Positions 33,415 to 43,063 of a stretch of DNA of 64,000 nucleotides are shown in pieces. Under the pieces are notes generated by a model. The model was not told where the DNA came from, ran no database searches, and saw only the letters and a list, made by a program, of their open reading frames with translations. Source of the stretch: JACRAV01 sp964571235 (GTDB taxonomy: Bacteria; Zixibacteria; MSB-5A5; GN15; FEB-12); NCBI GenBank assembly GCA_964571235.1, contig CAZNAI010000004.1, positions 1-64,000 of the forward strand, in the 5' to 3' direction. Within the stretch, counting starts at the first letter, position 1; each line of letters opens with the position of its first letter. Both the position numbers and the translations under genes were made by a program.

Positions 33415-35277
33415 TTACTGCGACTGAGCCTCGGTCCGCTCCATTTGTTCAACGAAGTTTTCGATCTTCGAACTCTTTACCAATTGATCGAACCACTTCG
33501 AGTACAAGTCAGACTGCTTGCCGTACAGGACTGATTGTTTCACCGAGTCCCGCTTCTGATTGAACTGATCGAGATTGGGCGCCTTCCGCTCAATGAGGAT
33601 CATCACCACCGCGCCGCTGGCAAATTCGACCGCTCCGGAGACTTGCCCCGGACTGGTAAGTGAGAATGCGGCGCCAACCGCGTTTGGATCAGGGCCGATC
33701 ATCCCGGACATCCCTGAACTGCGGGTGAATGGCGGGAAAATTTCGTACACAAGTTTGTGTCGTCCTGCGGCCGCTTCCGGAGCGGCCCCGGCGCGAATTT
33801 CACTCGCAACCGCCGCGGCGGTGTCCATCGCCATCTTGCGCGCCCGTTGGCGGGTCAGGTCATTGGCCACCCGTGCTTTGACATCCGCCAGCGCAGGCAC
33901 TCCCGCGGGAATTCGCTGAGCCACTCGCGCTAAGAAAAACATCGTCGGCGTTTCCATCACCGTCGATATCGCTCCCACCTCATTGGCGAACGCAAAAGCG
34001 TTGGCCGCCGGCGAATTGCCGAGCGTTTGGATATTATATCCCTTCAGAAATGGCGTTGTGGTTAGCGGGGTCAGCGATTGTTCTTTGGCCGCCGATTGAA
34101 AATCGGTTTCTTTCGCTTTCTCCGCCATCGCTGACAATTTCTGTGAACTGAGGTCGCGGCTTTCCTGTGACTGATGAACTTTCACGAGGATGTGAGCTAC
34201 ATGCGCCTTTTTCACCTTAGTCTTGGTTTTGCCGTTCGCCGGGATCTCTTCATCCGTGCGATATCCAAAGTGCTTTACTATATGCCAGCCGAACTGGGTT
34301 CTGAACGGAGGAACAATATCCCCTTCGTTGGCCGAAAAGGCGACTTTCTCAAATTCGGGCACCATCGCCTCATTTGAAAACCATCCCAGATCGCCACCCT
34401 GCGCCGCATTCCCCTCATCTTCGGAGTACCGCTCCGCCATCACCGCGAAGTCCTGACCTGCCTTAATCGAGTCGTAGATGACTTGCGCTTTTTGTCGCGA
34501 GGCCTCCCAGTCTGTCTCCGTCGGTGTCTTAGATATGGTAACGATATCAAGCGCGGCCCGTTCGCCCTGCTCGTAGTTGGACTTATTCTCATCGAAGTAT
34601 GTGCCTATTTCAGCGTCCGAAAGTGTCGCTACCGCGCTCATATAGGGGATCGCTGACACTGTCACCACGCCAACCTGAATAGTCTCGTGTGTATCCAAAA
34701 GCGCTTGACGAATTTCCTGCTCGCTGACGGTGGCCGCTTCGATGACGATCTGCTGCATTTTCATCTTCAAAAGATCGCTCCGGAGAGCCGGTTCGAGTTG
34801 ATTCCAAAACGACGCCGCATTCGGGTCTGCCATCGTCTGCGTGTACTTCTGATAGTCGAACTGCCCGTTGGTCTGGAAGTACTCCATATTCCGGATATAG
34901 TCCGGCGGCGCAGACGCCAGATATGCGAAAACGTCTTTTTCCGAGACCGAGATATTGTGCTTGGCCGCCTCCTGCGTCAACAGGCGATCCTGCAGTAGCT
35001 CATTCCAAGCCTGCTGTTTGATCTGAACGACCTGGTCATCGGACAACTCTTCAGTGCTCTGGCGGCTCTGGTTCTGGTATAGGTTGTTGTAGATTTGATT
35101 GTAGTATTCCAGCGGCACTTTCTCGCCGTTAATCTCAGCGGCATACGCCCCGCCACCGGCCATCTGGTTGCCCCGACCGGTTATATCAAGACCCCACTGC
35201 AACACAATCATGGCCACGAAGAAAACCAGCACAATAATGATGATGGGAAAGATCATCCGACGCAATGTCTCGAACAT
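33415..35277 (-). CDS. ppiD: SurA/PpiD-type peptidyl-prolyl isomerase
   Basis: Inner-membrane-anchored periplasmic foldase of 620 residues. One N-terminal transmembrane helix (IIIIVLVFFVAMIVL) is followed by a SurA-N-like helical domain, a parvulin domain (YSEDEGNAAQGGDLGWF ... VPPFRTQFGWHIVKHFG) and a second, more degraded parvulin-like domain. The layout is that of PpiD. AAGGAG lies before the ATG. It is divergent from the M23 peptidase gene. It probably helps fold outer-membrane proteins. Confidence 0.88.
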   Translation of the reverse strand: MFETLRRMIFPIIIIVLVFFVAMIVLQWGLDITGRGNQMAGGGAYAAEINGEKVPLEYYNQIYNNLYQNQSRQSTEELSDDQVVQIKQQAWNELLQDRLLTQEAAKHNISVSEKDVFAYLASAPPDYIRNMEYFQTNGQFDYQKYTQTMADPNAASFWNQLEPALRSDLLKMKMQQIVIEAATVSEQEIRQALLDTHETIQVGVVTVSAIPYMSAVATLSDAEIGTYFDENKSNYEQGERAALDIVTISKTPTETDWEASRQKAQVIYDSIKAGQDFAVMAERYSEDEGNAAQGGDLGWFSNEAMVPEFEKVAFSANEGDIVPPFRTQFGWHIVKHFGYRTDEEIPANGKTKTKVKKAHVAHILVKVHQSQESRDLSSQKLSAMAEKAKETDFQSAAKEQSLTPLTTTPFLKGYNIQTLGNSPAANAFAFANEVGAISTVMETPTMFFLARVAQRIPAGVPALADVKARVANDLTRQRARKMAMDTAAAVASEIRAGAAPEAAAGRHKLVYEIFPPFTRSSGMSGMIGPDPNAVGAAFSLTSPGQVSGAVEFASGAVVMILIERKAPNLDQFNQKRDSVKQSVLYGKQSDLYSKWFDQLVKSSKIENFVEQMERTEAQSQ

Positions 35278-35488
35278 GAAATCCTACTCCTTGTATCCAA
35301 ACATGAGGAAAAACCGCACATTTCCAGCCCAGGCCGGCGGTTCCCGAACACAGCTTTGCAGTATAAATATATCGGCCTCAAAAGGCAATATGCCCAGTCG
35401 GCCCCCAAACCGAAATTTGGAGTACCGGAATAGGTCAAAAAACGATAGTTTTGCCCCATGGTGTCCCCTAACCTTTTGGAGAACTGAA

Positions 35489-37789
35489 ATGGCGGATTTC
35501 GCGAAATCGTTTGCCCCGGTTATTCTTACTCTATTTGTGCTGTTGGCGCCGGCCAGGGGAGAGGGAGCTACCTGGCCCCTCAAAGGACAAGTCGACATCT
35601 CCGATGGTTTCGGCGATTATCGCGACGGCCGCTTTCACGCCGGCCTGGACCTGCGGACCGGCGGCCGGATCGGCGTTCAAGTGTATTCTCCGGCCAACGG
35701 GTCGGTCTATCGGCTGAAGACAAGCTACCTCGGATACGGCAAGGGGCTATATATCAAAGGCGAAGACAATGCGATTTATGTCTTGGCGCATCTGTCAGCG
35801 TACGCCCCCAAAGTTGACCAAATCGTCAAGAGCGTCCAATACTCGGCCAAGAGATACTTCATCGATACGACTCTTTCCCCTGAAGTTCTCAAGGTCACGG
35901 CCGGTGAACTCATTGCCTATTCCGGCGAGACGGGGACTTCGGCGCCGCACCTGCATTTCGAAAAGCGGATCACCGACGAAAAGCCGGTCAATCCCCTCAC
36001 CCACGGCTTCTCGATTCCCGACAAAGAACGACCGGTGTTGACTGGCCTGGGGTTCGCGCAGGTCGACGACCGTTCGTTGTTCGCCAATGGTCGTCGCTCT
36101 TGGTTTATCGGCGTTCATCAGGGAAAGAAACCGGGATCGTATACGGCCGACTCAGTCCCGTGTTTCAATTCGCCAGTTGGTGTGATGGTCGGTGGATTCG
36201 ATCGAACACGTCCCGACGGCATGGATCAGGCTATTGTGAATCTTAAGCTTGAAATAGACTCCGTTCCATACTATCAGTCGCATCTTGACACCCTCTCATT
36301 CAGCGCCGGGAAATCAGTCTACTTCGAATATGATTTCGAAAAGGCCGTTGGCAAAAATCGCAATGTCCGTCGATTGTATCATTTGCCGGCAAATCAGACT
36401 CCCGGAAGCGGCGGACTCAATGGAACAAACGGTGTCATTTATATTGATAGCCTCTCTCCGGGAAAACATGTCGGCCGAATTACTGCTACTGACAGCTACG
36501 GCAATCAGTCGGTTCTTGAATTCCCATTTTTCACCGTGACATCGCCGCTGTTCGTCTTTGACTCGACAGTCAACATAGCGGGAGACAGCTCAAGATGTTT
36601 CTTCACTCCTTCACCGACCTTTGCGGCATGCGACATAGAAAGCGTCACTGTCGAATTCGATGCGGGAAGCGCATGGCAACCGGCCGCGGAATTGAAACTC
36701 CAGAGCCTTAGTTCTGGCGCCCGCTTCGTCGACTTGAACAAGAGCGTTAATGCGTGGAGGACCCTCAAGCTGATCTTCCATTCGCGCTTGGGGGGCCGGA
36801 TCATCGGTGAGCCGTTCTCAGGACTCATGTCCCAGGGATCGAAGAAAGTCGAGATAGCTCATGAAGTGATCGACGATGGCCTTTTGGTTACATTCAACGT
36901 AACCGGTCCATATGGCAGTTATGCGACGGTCAAACTATTCGGCGAAGATCGTGTGCTGGGAAGTTTCGTGCCACCCCGCTATTTCAATCGCCGGACCTAT
37001 CACTTCTTTATCCCGGTACAGCCGCATCTTGCTCGTATTGATAGTATCGCCGCCTACATGGATTCCACGACCGAGACCCTGCCCAATAGAGTTGAGAAGT
37101 GTCTGATATTCGCAGTCGGATATGCTGAGCGTGATTCTCTCGCCGTTGACTCACTCTTCCAACTTTCAATTGAGAAGAAGGATCTGCCGGGGCCGAAATT
37201 TCTCGAATTGCAGAAACTGCCACTTCGAACAAATTCGAAGTATCGACTGCTGACCAACGTATACAAGATACTTCCGCAGGATTTCCCGACACTTGAGCCG
37301 CTCGATGTCCGGCTCAAGCTCGATTTGCCGAATGCCATGAACGATCATGCCGGCATCTGCGATTTCGACTTCGAAAAGGACAGTTGGAATTGGATCGGCG
37401 ATAGCCGAATTGCCGGTACGACTCTCACCGCAACGGTCGGTGGCGGTGGGACTTTTGCCGCCAAACTCGACATTTCTCCGCCGGTCATATACAATTTCTC
37501 TATTCGACCGCGCCAACGAATCGCCAACCCGCGACCGACTATCGAATTCAATGTGATCGACTCGCTTTCGGGGATAGCCGATGACCTGAGCTTTGATTTC
37601 CAGCTGGACCGTCAGTGGATGATCCCTGAATACGACCCCACCCTCGGGAGTTGCACTCTTACACCGCCGGCTGACTTGAGCGACGGCGACCACCATCTGG
37701 CGATCAAAGTAACCGATCGGGCTGGAAATGTGGCCGAACAGTATTTCATTTTCACTGTTGCCACGAATAGAAAGGCCGATCAGAAGTAA
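35489..37789 (+). CDS. M23 metallopeptidase with large beta-rich C-terminal part
   Basis: 766 residues with a signal peptide (FAPVILTLFVLLAPARGEG). The LytM/M23 domain shows GRFHAGLDLRTGG (zinc His and Asp) and TSAPHLHFEKR (HxH), so it appears active against peptidoglycan cross-links. About 600 residues of beta-rich domains follow, including C-terminal Ig-like segments (SDGDHHLAIKVTDRAGNVAEQ). ATG 35489 is chosen: GGAG lies eight bases before it and the signal peptide starts there; the frame extends upstream over the divergent promoter region. Confidence 0.87.
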   Translation: MADFAKSFAPVILTLFVLLAPARGEGATWPLKGQVDISDGFGDYRDGRFHAGLDLRTGGRIGVQVYSPANGSVYRLKTSYLGYGKGLYIKGEDNAIYVLAHLSAYAPKVDQIVKSVQYSAKRYFIDTTLSPEVLKVTAGELIAYSGETGTSAPHLHFEKRITDEKPVNPLTHGFSIPDKERPVLTGLGFAQVDDRSLFANGRRSWFIGVHQGKKPGSYTADSVPCFNSPVGVMVGGFDRTRPDGMDQAIVNLKLEIDSVPYYQSHLDTLSFSAGKSVYFEYDFEKAVGKNRNVRRLYHLPANQTPGSGGLNGTNGVIYIDSLSPGKHVGRITATDSYGNQSVLEFPFFTVTSPLFVFDSTVNIAGDSSRCFFTPSPTFAACDIESVTVEFDAGSAWQPAAELKLQSLSSGARFVDLNKSVNAWRTLKLIFHSRLGGRIIGEPFSGLMSQGSKKVEIAHEVIDDGLLVTFNVTGPYGSYATVKLFGEDRVLGSFVPPRYFNRRTYHFFIPVQPHLARIDSIAAYMDSTTETLPNRVEKCLIFAVGYAERDSLAVDSLFQLSIEKKDLPGPKFLELQKLPLRTNSKYRLLTNVYKILPQDFPTLEPLDVRLKLDLPNAMNDHAGICDFDFEKDSWNWIGDSRIAGTTLTATVGGGGTFAAKLDISPPVIYNFSIRPRQRIANPRPTIEFNVIDSLSGIADDLSFDFQLDRQWMIPEYDPTLGSCTLTPPADLSDGDHHLAIKVTDRAGNVAEQYFIFTVATNRKADQK

Positions 37790-37802
37790 GCGGCAATAGC
37801 AT

Positions 37803-38519
37803 ATGTTTTTCCCGATACGCGACAACAATCCGACCCGCGGCAAACCGTATCTGACAGTCGCACTTATTACCATCAACACGCTGGTCTTTCTCTATTCGTA
37901 TTTCCAGGGAGATCGTGGATTTCAGCTCATAACGATCAGTTACGGCTACATTCCAAATCTCTATCTCAATCCATATGAGTACGCAGGTGTTCCTGATCAT
38001 CTTTTGCTGACTCCGTTGACATCGATGTTCATGCACGGTGGCTGGATGCACCTGATCGGCAACATGGTCTTTCTCTGGATCTTCGGCAACAACATCGAGG
38101 ATTACTTCGGGCAGATTAAGTTTGCCATCTTCTATCTGCTGGCAGGAATCGCCGCTATAGCGCTGTATACCGCCTTCAATCCAGGTTCGGAAATTCCGCT
38201 GGTCGGTGCGTCGGGAGCGATTGCAGGGGTGATGGGCGCGTATTTGGTCTTGCACCCAAAAGCTGAAGTCACTTGTCTGATTGTCTTTTTTATCATTCAG
38301 TTCGTCGTGTTGCCGGCGAAAGTTGTCCTTGGAATCTGGTTTGCGCTTCAAATTGTCATGTCGATGATCGGCAGTTCGAGCGGGGGGGGCGTGGCCTGGC
38401 TGGCGCACGTCGGTGGATTTGTCTTCGGGTATCTTCTGCTCAAAGCGATTGTCAAAGTGCGCGGCGGAGGGAATATCTCCACCGGCGATACGCAACGCAT
38501 TTACCGGATGCATTGGTGA
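37803..38519 (+). CDS. Rhomboid-family intramembrane serine protease
   Basis: 238 residues with six or more hydrophobic helices. The catalytic Ser lies in VGASGAIAGVMGAY and the His in WLAHVGGFVFGY; MFMHGGWMHLIGNMVFLW is the conserved HxxxN helix. It cleaves membrane proteins; the substrate is unknown. It starts 13 bases after the M23 gene, so it is cotranscribed, and the DUF1232 gene follows within seven bases. Confidence 0.92.
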   Translation: MFFPIRDNNPTRGKPYLTVALITINTLVFLYSYFQGDRGFQLITISYGYIPNLYLNPYEYAGVPDHLLLTPLTSMFMHGGWMHLIGNMVFLWIFGNNIEDYFGQIKFAIFYLLAGIAAIALYTAFNPGSEIPLVGASGAIAGVMGAYLVLHPKAEVTCLIVFFIIQFVVLPAKVVLGIWFALQIVMSMIGSSSGGGVAWLAHVGGFVFGYLLLKAIVKVRGGGNISTGDTQRIYRMHW

Positions 38520-38526
38520 CCACCCT

Positions 38527-38817
38527 ATGAAAACTCGCGCAGGTCGCTTAATCGATCGCCTCAAATCCGAAGTCAAAGTCTACCAGCGGGCGCTCAATCA
38601 CCCCCGAACACCGAAAGCGGCCAAGTGGCTCTTGGGTATCGCGTTGGTTTATCTGATCAGCCCAATCGATATCATCCCCGATTTCATTCCGTTTGCCGGT
38701 CAGCTCGATGATCTGGTAATCATACCTGTTCTGGTCTGGTTTGCGCTCAGGCTTATCCCGTCCGATGTCATGGCCGAATGTCGCCAATATGTTGCGGCGC
38801 AACAGGACAGCCGGTAA
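38527..38817 (+). CDS. DUF1232 (YkvA-like) small membrane protein
   Basis: 96 residues with the family signature YLISPIDIIPDFIPF and a following helix (DDLVIIPVLVWFALRLI). Such proteins are membrane-associated and of unknown function. ATG 38527 lies seven bases after the rhomboid stop and gives the normal length; the longer frame starts inside that gene. It probably belongs to the M23-rhomboid transcription unit. Confidence 0.8.
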   Translation: MKTRAGRLIDRLKSEVKVYQRALNHPRTPKAAKWLLGIALVYLISPIDIIPDFIPFAGQLDDLVIIPVLVWFALRLIPSDVMAECRQYVAAQQDSR

Positions 38818-38885
38818 GCCGCTTCCCCCAAGCCGGAGTTGACCCGTAAGTCTAAAAACGGTATACTGATTGGACGTGAAAGGGC

Positions 38886-38915
38886 TTGACGCTCTCTCAC
38901 TCAATGCGATATGTT
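38886..38915 (+). promoter_or_regulatory. Promoter of the malic enzyme gene
   Basis: TTGACG (38886-38891), 18-base spacer, TATGTT (38910-38915), giving a leader of about 65 bases that ends with AGGAGT before the ATG at 38986. Confidence 0.5.
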
Positions 38916-38985
38916 GCTTGTGAAAAAAATAACGAATGTCGTGTATTTGATTCACATGCTCGTGATTGACACAGGAGTCTGAACA

Positions 38986-41241
38986 ATGCTCATAACAAAA
39001 CAACAGGCGCTCGACTACCATGCCCGCGGGAAACCGGGGAAAGTCGAAGTCAACCCAACTAAACCGTGCGCCACACAACTTGATTTGTCGCTGGCCTACA
39101 CACCGGGTGTCGCGCAACCCTGTCTTGAAATTCAAGCCAACCCGGCGGATGCGTACAAGTACACCGCCAAGGGTAACCTCGTTGCGGTGATTTCCAACGG
39201 CACCGCTGTGCTCGGGCTTGGCAATATCGGCGCGATCGCCGGCAAGCCGGTGATGGAAGGCAAGGGCGTACTGTTCAAAAGATTTGCCGATATCGATGTC
39301 TTCGACATCGAACTCGACACCGAGAACGCGCAAGAAGTAATCCGCACTTGCCAGATTCTGGAGCCGACTTTCGGCGGAATCAATCTTGAAGATATAAAAG
39401 CGCCGGAGTGTTTTGAGATCGAAGAGACGCTCAAGGCGACGATGAAAATACCGGTCTTCCACGACGACCAGCACGGCACCGCCATTATTTCCGCGGCCGC
39501 TCTGTTGAACGCGCTGGAGATCGTGAAGAAAGATATCGGCAAGATTCGCGTTGTCTTTTCCGGCGCCGGAGCGGCTGGTATTGCCTGCGCCAAATTGTAT
39601 TGTTCGCTGGGCGTAAAGCATGAGAATCTCGTCATGGTCGACTCCAAGGGAGTGATGTACGAAGGGCGCGGCGACAAATTCAACAAGTACAAACAGGAAT
39701 TTGTCCGCAAGACCAATCTGCATACACTCGACGACGCCATGAAAGACGCCGATGTGTTTGTCGGTGTCTCGGTCAAAGATCAGGTCACCAAAGCGATGGT
39801 CAAATCGATGGCCAAAGATCCGATCATCTTTGCGATGGCCAATCCCGATCCGGAGATTACCTATCCCGACGCGCTGGATGCCCGCAAGGATGTCATCATG
39901 GCGACCGGCCGCTCGGATTATCCGAACCAGGTAAACAACGTGCTCGGATTCCCATTCATCTTCCGCGGTGCGCTCGATGTTCACGCCACCGCTATCAACG
40001 AAGAGATGAAAGTGGCGGCGGTAAAAGCGCTGGCTAATCTGGCCAAGCAGGATGTCCCCGAAGAAGTCGCGCGGGCGTACGGAGTCGAATCGTTCAAGTT
40101 CGGCCGTGAGTACATCATCCCGAAACCGTTCGATCACCGGATTCTTGTGTGGGAATCGTCCGCTGTAGCCGAAGCCGCCATGAAAACCGGTGTGGCGCAA
40201 AAGCCGATCGATATCAATGTCTATCGCGAACAACTCGAACGCCGCATCGGCACCGGCCGGGTGATCATGTCGGTTCTTTGGGACAAGGCGATCAAGAATC
40301 CCAAGACAATCGTATTCCCCGAAGGCAACTCGCGCAGAATTCTGCGAGCCGCCCATACCGTGCTCGAAGAGGGGATCGCCAAGCCGGTGGTGCTCGGTCA
40401 TGCCGAGGAGATCAAGCGGATCGCCAAAGAATGGGATATCGAGCTTGACGGCATCAAGATCATCGATCCGGAGACATCCGATCGCAAAGCGGCCTACGCC
40501 GAGAAGTATTTCGAGAAACGTCAGCGCAAGGGAATCACCGCCGACAAGGCGCTGGCTCTTATGTCTGACCTGACCTATTTCGGCATCATGATGCTCGAAA
40601 TGGGCGAGTGCGACGCCGTGCTTTCGGGTGTGACGTCGGAATATCCGACCACAATTCGCCCGGCGCTTGAGATTATCAAACTGCAGGACGGCATGACGCG
40701 GGTCTCCGGCCTGTTTGCGATGATCAAGAGCGACCAAGTGTATATGTTCGCCGACACCACGGTGAACATCAATCCGACACCTGATGAACTGGCCGAGATC
40801 GCAATCTGCGCGGCTCGCGTTGCGCGCGGATTCAATATCGAACCGCGAGTGGCGATGCTGTCGTTCTCCAATTTCGGTTCGGCGAAGTATCCGGAATCGG
40901 ACAAGGTCGCCAAGGCGACCGCGATTCTGAAAAAGAAAGCGCCGAATCTTGTCTGCGACGGCGAAATGCAACTGGACACGGCGGTCATGCCGGAATACAA
41001 CCAGCGGTATTTCCCCTTCTCGACACTCAAAGAGCCGGCCAACGTGTTCATTTTCCCGGATTTGAATTCGGGAAATATCGCATACAAACTGGCCCAGCGA
41101 ATCGGCGGACTGCATGCAGTCGGCCCGATTTTGATGGGCTTGTCCAAACCGGTTCACGTCCTGCATCGTTCGCTTGAAGTGAGCGAAATTGTCGACATGG
41201 CGGCGGTGGCCGTGGTCGACGCGCAGGTGGGGAGGAAGTAG
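38986..41241 (+). CDS. maeB: NADP-dependent malic enzyme with phosphotransacetylase-like domain (MaeB)
   Basis: 751 residues. The N-terminal half is malic enzyme: SLAYTPGVAQPCLEI, VFHDDQHGTA (metal-binding Asp), VFSGAGAAGIACAKL (NADP Rossmann) and FAMANPDPEI. The C-terminal half resembles phosphate acetyltransferase (TIVFPEGNSRRILRAA, QLDTAVMPEYN, PDLNSGNIAYKL) and usually has a regulatory role. The enzyme converts malate to pyruvate with CO2 and NADPH. A strong terminator follows. Confidence 0.95.
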   Translation: MLITKQQALDYHARGKPGKVEVNPTKPCATQLDLSLAYTPGVAQPCLEIQANPADAYKYTAKGNLVAVISNGTAVLGLGNIGAIAGKPVMEGKGVLFKRFADIDVFDIELDTENAQEVIRTCQILEPTFGGINLEDIKAPECFEIEETLKATMKIPVFHDDQHGTAIISAAALLNALEIVKKDIGKIRVVFSGAGAAGIACAKLYCSLGVKHENLVMVDSKGVMYEGRGDKFNKYKQEFVRKTNLHTLDDAMKDADVFVGVSVKDQVTKAMVKSMAKDPIIFAMANPDPEITYPDALDARKDVIMATGRSDYPNQVNNVLGFPFIFRGALDVHATAINEEMKVAAVKALANLAKQDVPEEVARAYGVESFKFGREYIIPKPFDHRILVWESSAVAEAAMKTGVAQKPIDINVYREQLERRIGTGRVIMSVLWDKAIKNPKTIVFPEGNSRRILRAAHTVLEEGIAKPVVLGHAEEIKRIAKEWDIELDGIKIIDPETSDRKAAYAEKYFEKRQRKGITADKALALMSDLTYFGIMMLEMGECDAVLSGVTSEYPTTIRPALEIIKLQDGMTRVSGLFAMIKSDQVYMFADTTVNINPTPDELAEIAICAARVARGFNIEPRVAMLSFSNFGSAKYPESDKVAKATAILKKKAPNLVCDGEMQLDTAVMPEYNQRYFPFSTLKEPANVFIFPDLNSGNIAYKLAQRIGGLHAVGPILMGLSKPVHVLHRSLEVSEIVDMAAVAVVDAQVGRK

Positions 41242-41343
41242 GGTAGGAGCCCCGCGCTCCTGCCGGTTTGTGCGGTCACGCGTCCCCACGTGACCGCAAT
41301 ATCGAGATTGGTGTCGGGTGAGGACGCCCGATACCACAAGTGT

Positions 41344-41378
41344 GGCGTCAGGTGCCCCCACCTGACGCCTTTTCTTTT
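41344..41378 (+). terminator. Rho-independent terminator after maeB
   Basis: Perfect 11-bp stem GGCGTCAGGTG (41344-41354) / CACCTGACGCC (41359-41369), loop CCCC, then TTTTCTTTT. Confidence 0.85.
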
Positions 41379-41407
41379 GACTTCACCCTGAGCTTGTCGA
41401 AGGGTCG
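41379..41407 (+). repeat. Dispersed palindromic repeat, CCTGAG/TCGAAGG type
   Basis: Same family as at 19112. The core CACCCTGAGCTTGTCGAAGG lies directly after the maeB terminator. Confidence 0.6.
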
Positions 41408-41886
41408 CTAATGTTTGGCTTCGTTTGTGCACTTTTGAGTTTTGAGAGATGGTGTTTTTCGGCACAACCTTTTGCGGGGTGGGGGATTGAGGGAGAGTGA
41501 CAGATTTTGACATGTGAAGATGGCGCAACCAATCGTGTAGTAATTTTGTAGTGGCACGGCCACGGCGTGGGGGCTTCGCCGCTTTGAATCAAGAGCATCC
41601 TGGTACGCCACCCCTTGGGGTGGGATCGCTTTTGTAGGGCAGAACCCGAGCGTAGCGAAGTGGTTCTGCCATTCCGGGCTTGCCGAGCGACATGAGAGTG
41701 GGTTTGCTTCCAGCATCCAACGTGAGAAAGTGGCTGAACCGCGTCGCGACGCTCGGCGTCGCTCGGGTTCATCCCTACAACAGAACAGAAACCCACCATA
41801 AATGGTGGGCCACCAAGGTAGGGGACTCATATACCAATCTGTGCGGCGGGGGATGTTGCGCCGAAGATGTTGTGAAATTGCGGGGA

Positions 41887-41915
41887 TTGACGGAGTGGAG
41901 TAAATAGGCGATATT
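41887..41915 (+). promoter_or_regulatory. Promoter of orphan gene, leaderless type
   Basis: TTGACG (41887-41892), 17-base spacer, GATATT (41910-41915), then six bases to ATG 41922. There is no Shine-Dalgarno. Confidence 0.5.
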
Positions 41916-41921
41916 GAGACG

Positions 41922-43037
41922 ATGCGCGAAAGAGTTACAGACCATTCAACAATGAGTATCGTCCTTGCATTGGTGCGAGTGGTCTCAATCGCATCTCTTC
42001 TACTTTCTTTTTTGAGCATCAGGGTAGAAGCTAGGATCCAATTGGCCGAAGATGCGATCACAGGTAAAGTTGAAGTTCACAGCAAAGAATCTTTGATAGT
42101 CGTTTCATATGACCTCCAATACAATGGCGGATGTGCTGACTCATTGCGTATGAGTCTTTACTATAGTTATCCGGGACCCGACTCAATACTGCGTCAATCA
42201 TCTGAGTGGGTGGGCTTAACGGTAGACAATGCCGTTCGGAGCGACTCGTGTGGTTCTATCCGGTGGAGGGGACATTTCGAGCTAGCAAGTTCGGATCAAA
42301 AGAGTTACACCGACTGCGTAGTCGAAGTGTACGGAGTAAATGAGAAGGGCGCGGTAGAGAAGCTGATGTCTGATGAATTCGCTGTAATCGGCCCATCCGG
42401 TTATGGAAGGCGAGCTATGATTGGGCTTGGATTTCCAAGCTACTCTGAATTCGACAAACCGTTGGAATCAACTGATAAGAAAGTGCTTTGGCGTATAGAA
42501 GATAAATGGATGTTTCATTCACCACGCGCCTCATTCATCGCTAGTTGGTCCCTCAATTTGTCAAAACCTCTCGTGTGGGCGGAATACCCTCGCGTAGGCG
42601 GCGAACTCGCTTTGTTCGGCCGTGACAAAGGTCTACCAATCGTTGAAGGATATGTTGTGCACTCGCGTCTGCGTGTAAAGCACGACACCGTAACATTTGT
42701 AAAACGTGATGTAGGCAGTGAGATGGCGGTCCGACTCGAAGGTCCTTTCGAGAGCATTCGCTACGCGTATAACTCAGGAATTGGCGGATACAATAGAGTG
42801 GACGTTTTGGTTGCACGTTGGGCCAAAATGGGCGGTTACAAGATTGGAACAGGCTATACCTTGATTCACGGTAAAAATCTTCGAATGGTCGGGATCTCGG
42901 TTGCAATGGAAGGGTGGGGAATTGGAAATGAGCCGATTGAGTACAAAAACAGGCGACCCTTTGTACACAAAGTTATCGGACTAGCCGCATGGATACCGTT
43001 TTTGCCTCTCGCGATGTTAATGGCCGGAAGTAGCTAG
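41922..43037 (+). CDS. Orphan exported protein, unknown function
   Basis: 371 residues; I do not recognise a family. An N-terminal hydrophobic stretch (VVSIASLLLSFLSIRVEA) looks like a signal peptide, and the C-terminus has a hydrophobic segment (GLAAWIPFLPLAMLMAG) that could anchor it. The middle is beta-rich with few cysteines. Four 60-base blocks I counted (42061, 42421, 42541, 42841) average 45% G+C, against 60% in one maeB block, and the gene sits among repeats; both suggest later acquisition. The start is supported by a promoter ending six bases before the ATG. Confidence 0.6.
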   Translation: MRERVTDHSTMSIVLALVRVVSIASLLLSFLSIRVEARIQLAEDAITGKVEVHSKESLIVVSYDLQYNGGCADSLRMSLYYSYPGPDSILRQSSEWVGLTVDNAVRSDSCGSIRWRGHFELASSDQKSYTDCVVEVYGVNEKGAVEKLMSDEFAVIGPSGYGRRAMIGLGFPSYSEFDKPLESTDKKVLWRIEDKWMFHSPRASFIASWSLNLSKPLVWAEYPRVGGELALFGRDKGLPIVEGYVVHSRLRVKHDTVTFVKRDVGSEMAVRLEGPFESIRYAYNSGIGGYNRVDVLVARWAKMGGYKIGTGYTLIHGKNLRMVGISVAMEGWGIGNEPIEYKNRRPFVHKVIGLAAWIPFLPLAMLMAGSS

Positions 43038-43063
43038 CCCGTTTCTTACTATCGAGTAGAAGC

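Larger units (their letters stand above)
41242..41921. other. Intergenic region with hairpins and repeats
   Basis: About 680 bases without a credible gene. It contains palindromes (GCGGTCACG/CGTGACCGC, 41274-41299), the maeB terminator, a dispersed repeat copy at 41379, short CCCACC...GGTGGG palindromes and, at its right end, a promoter-like sequence for the orphan gene. Confidence 0.6.

Noticed and set aside
35168..35488. Upstream extension of the M23 peptidase frame
   Set aside because: It crosses the divergent promoter region and part of the ppiD-like gene. The signal peptide and ribosome binding site place the start at 35489.
38548..41361. A 937-codon open frame on the minus strand
   Set aside because: It lies opposite maeB, whose plus-strand translation has clear family motifs. 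The antisense translation is rich in His, Arg and Asp with no domain; it is a shadow of codon bias.
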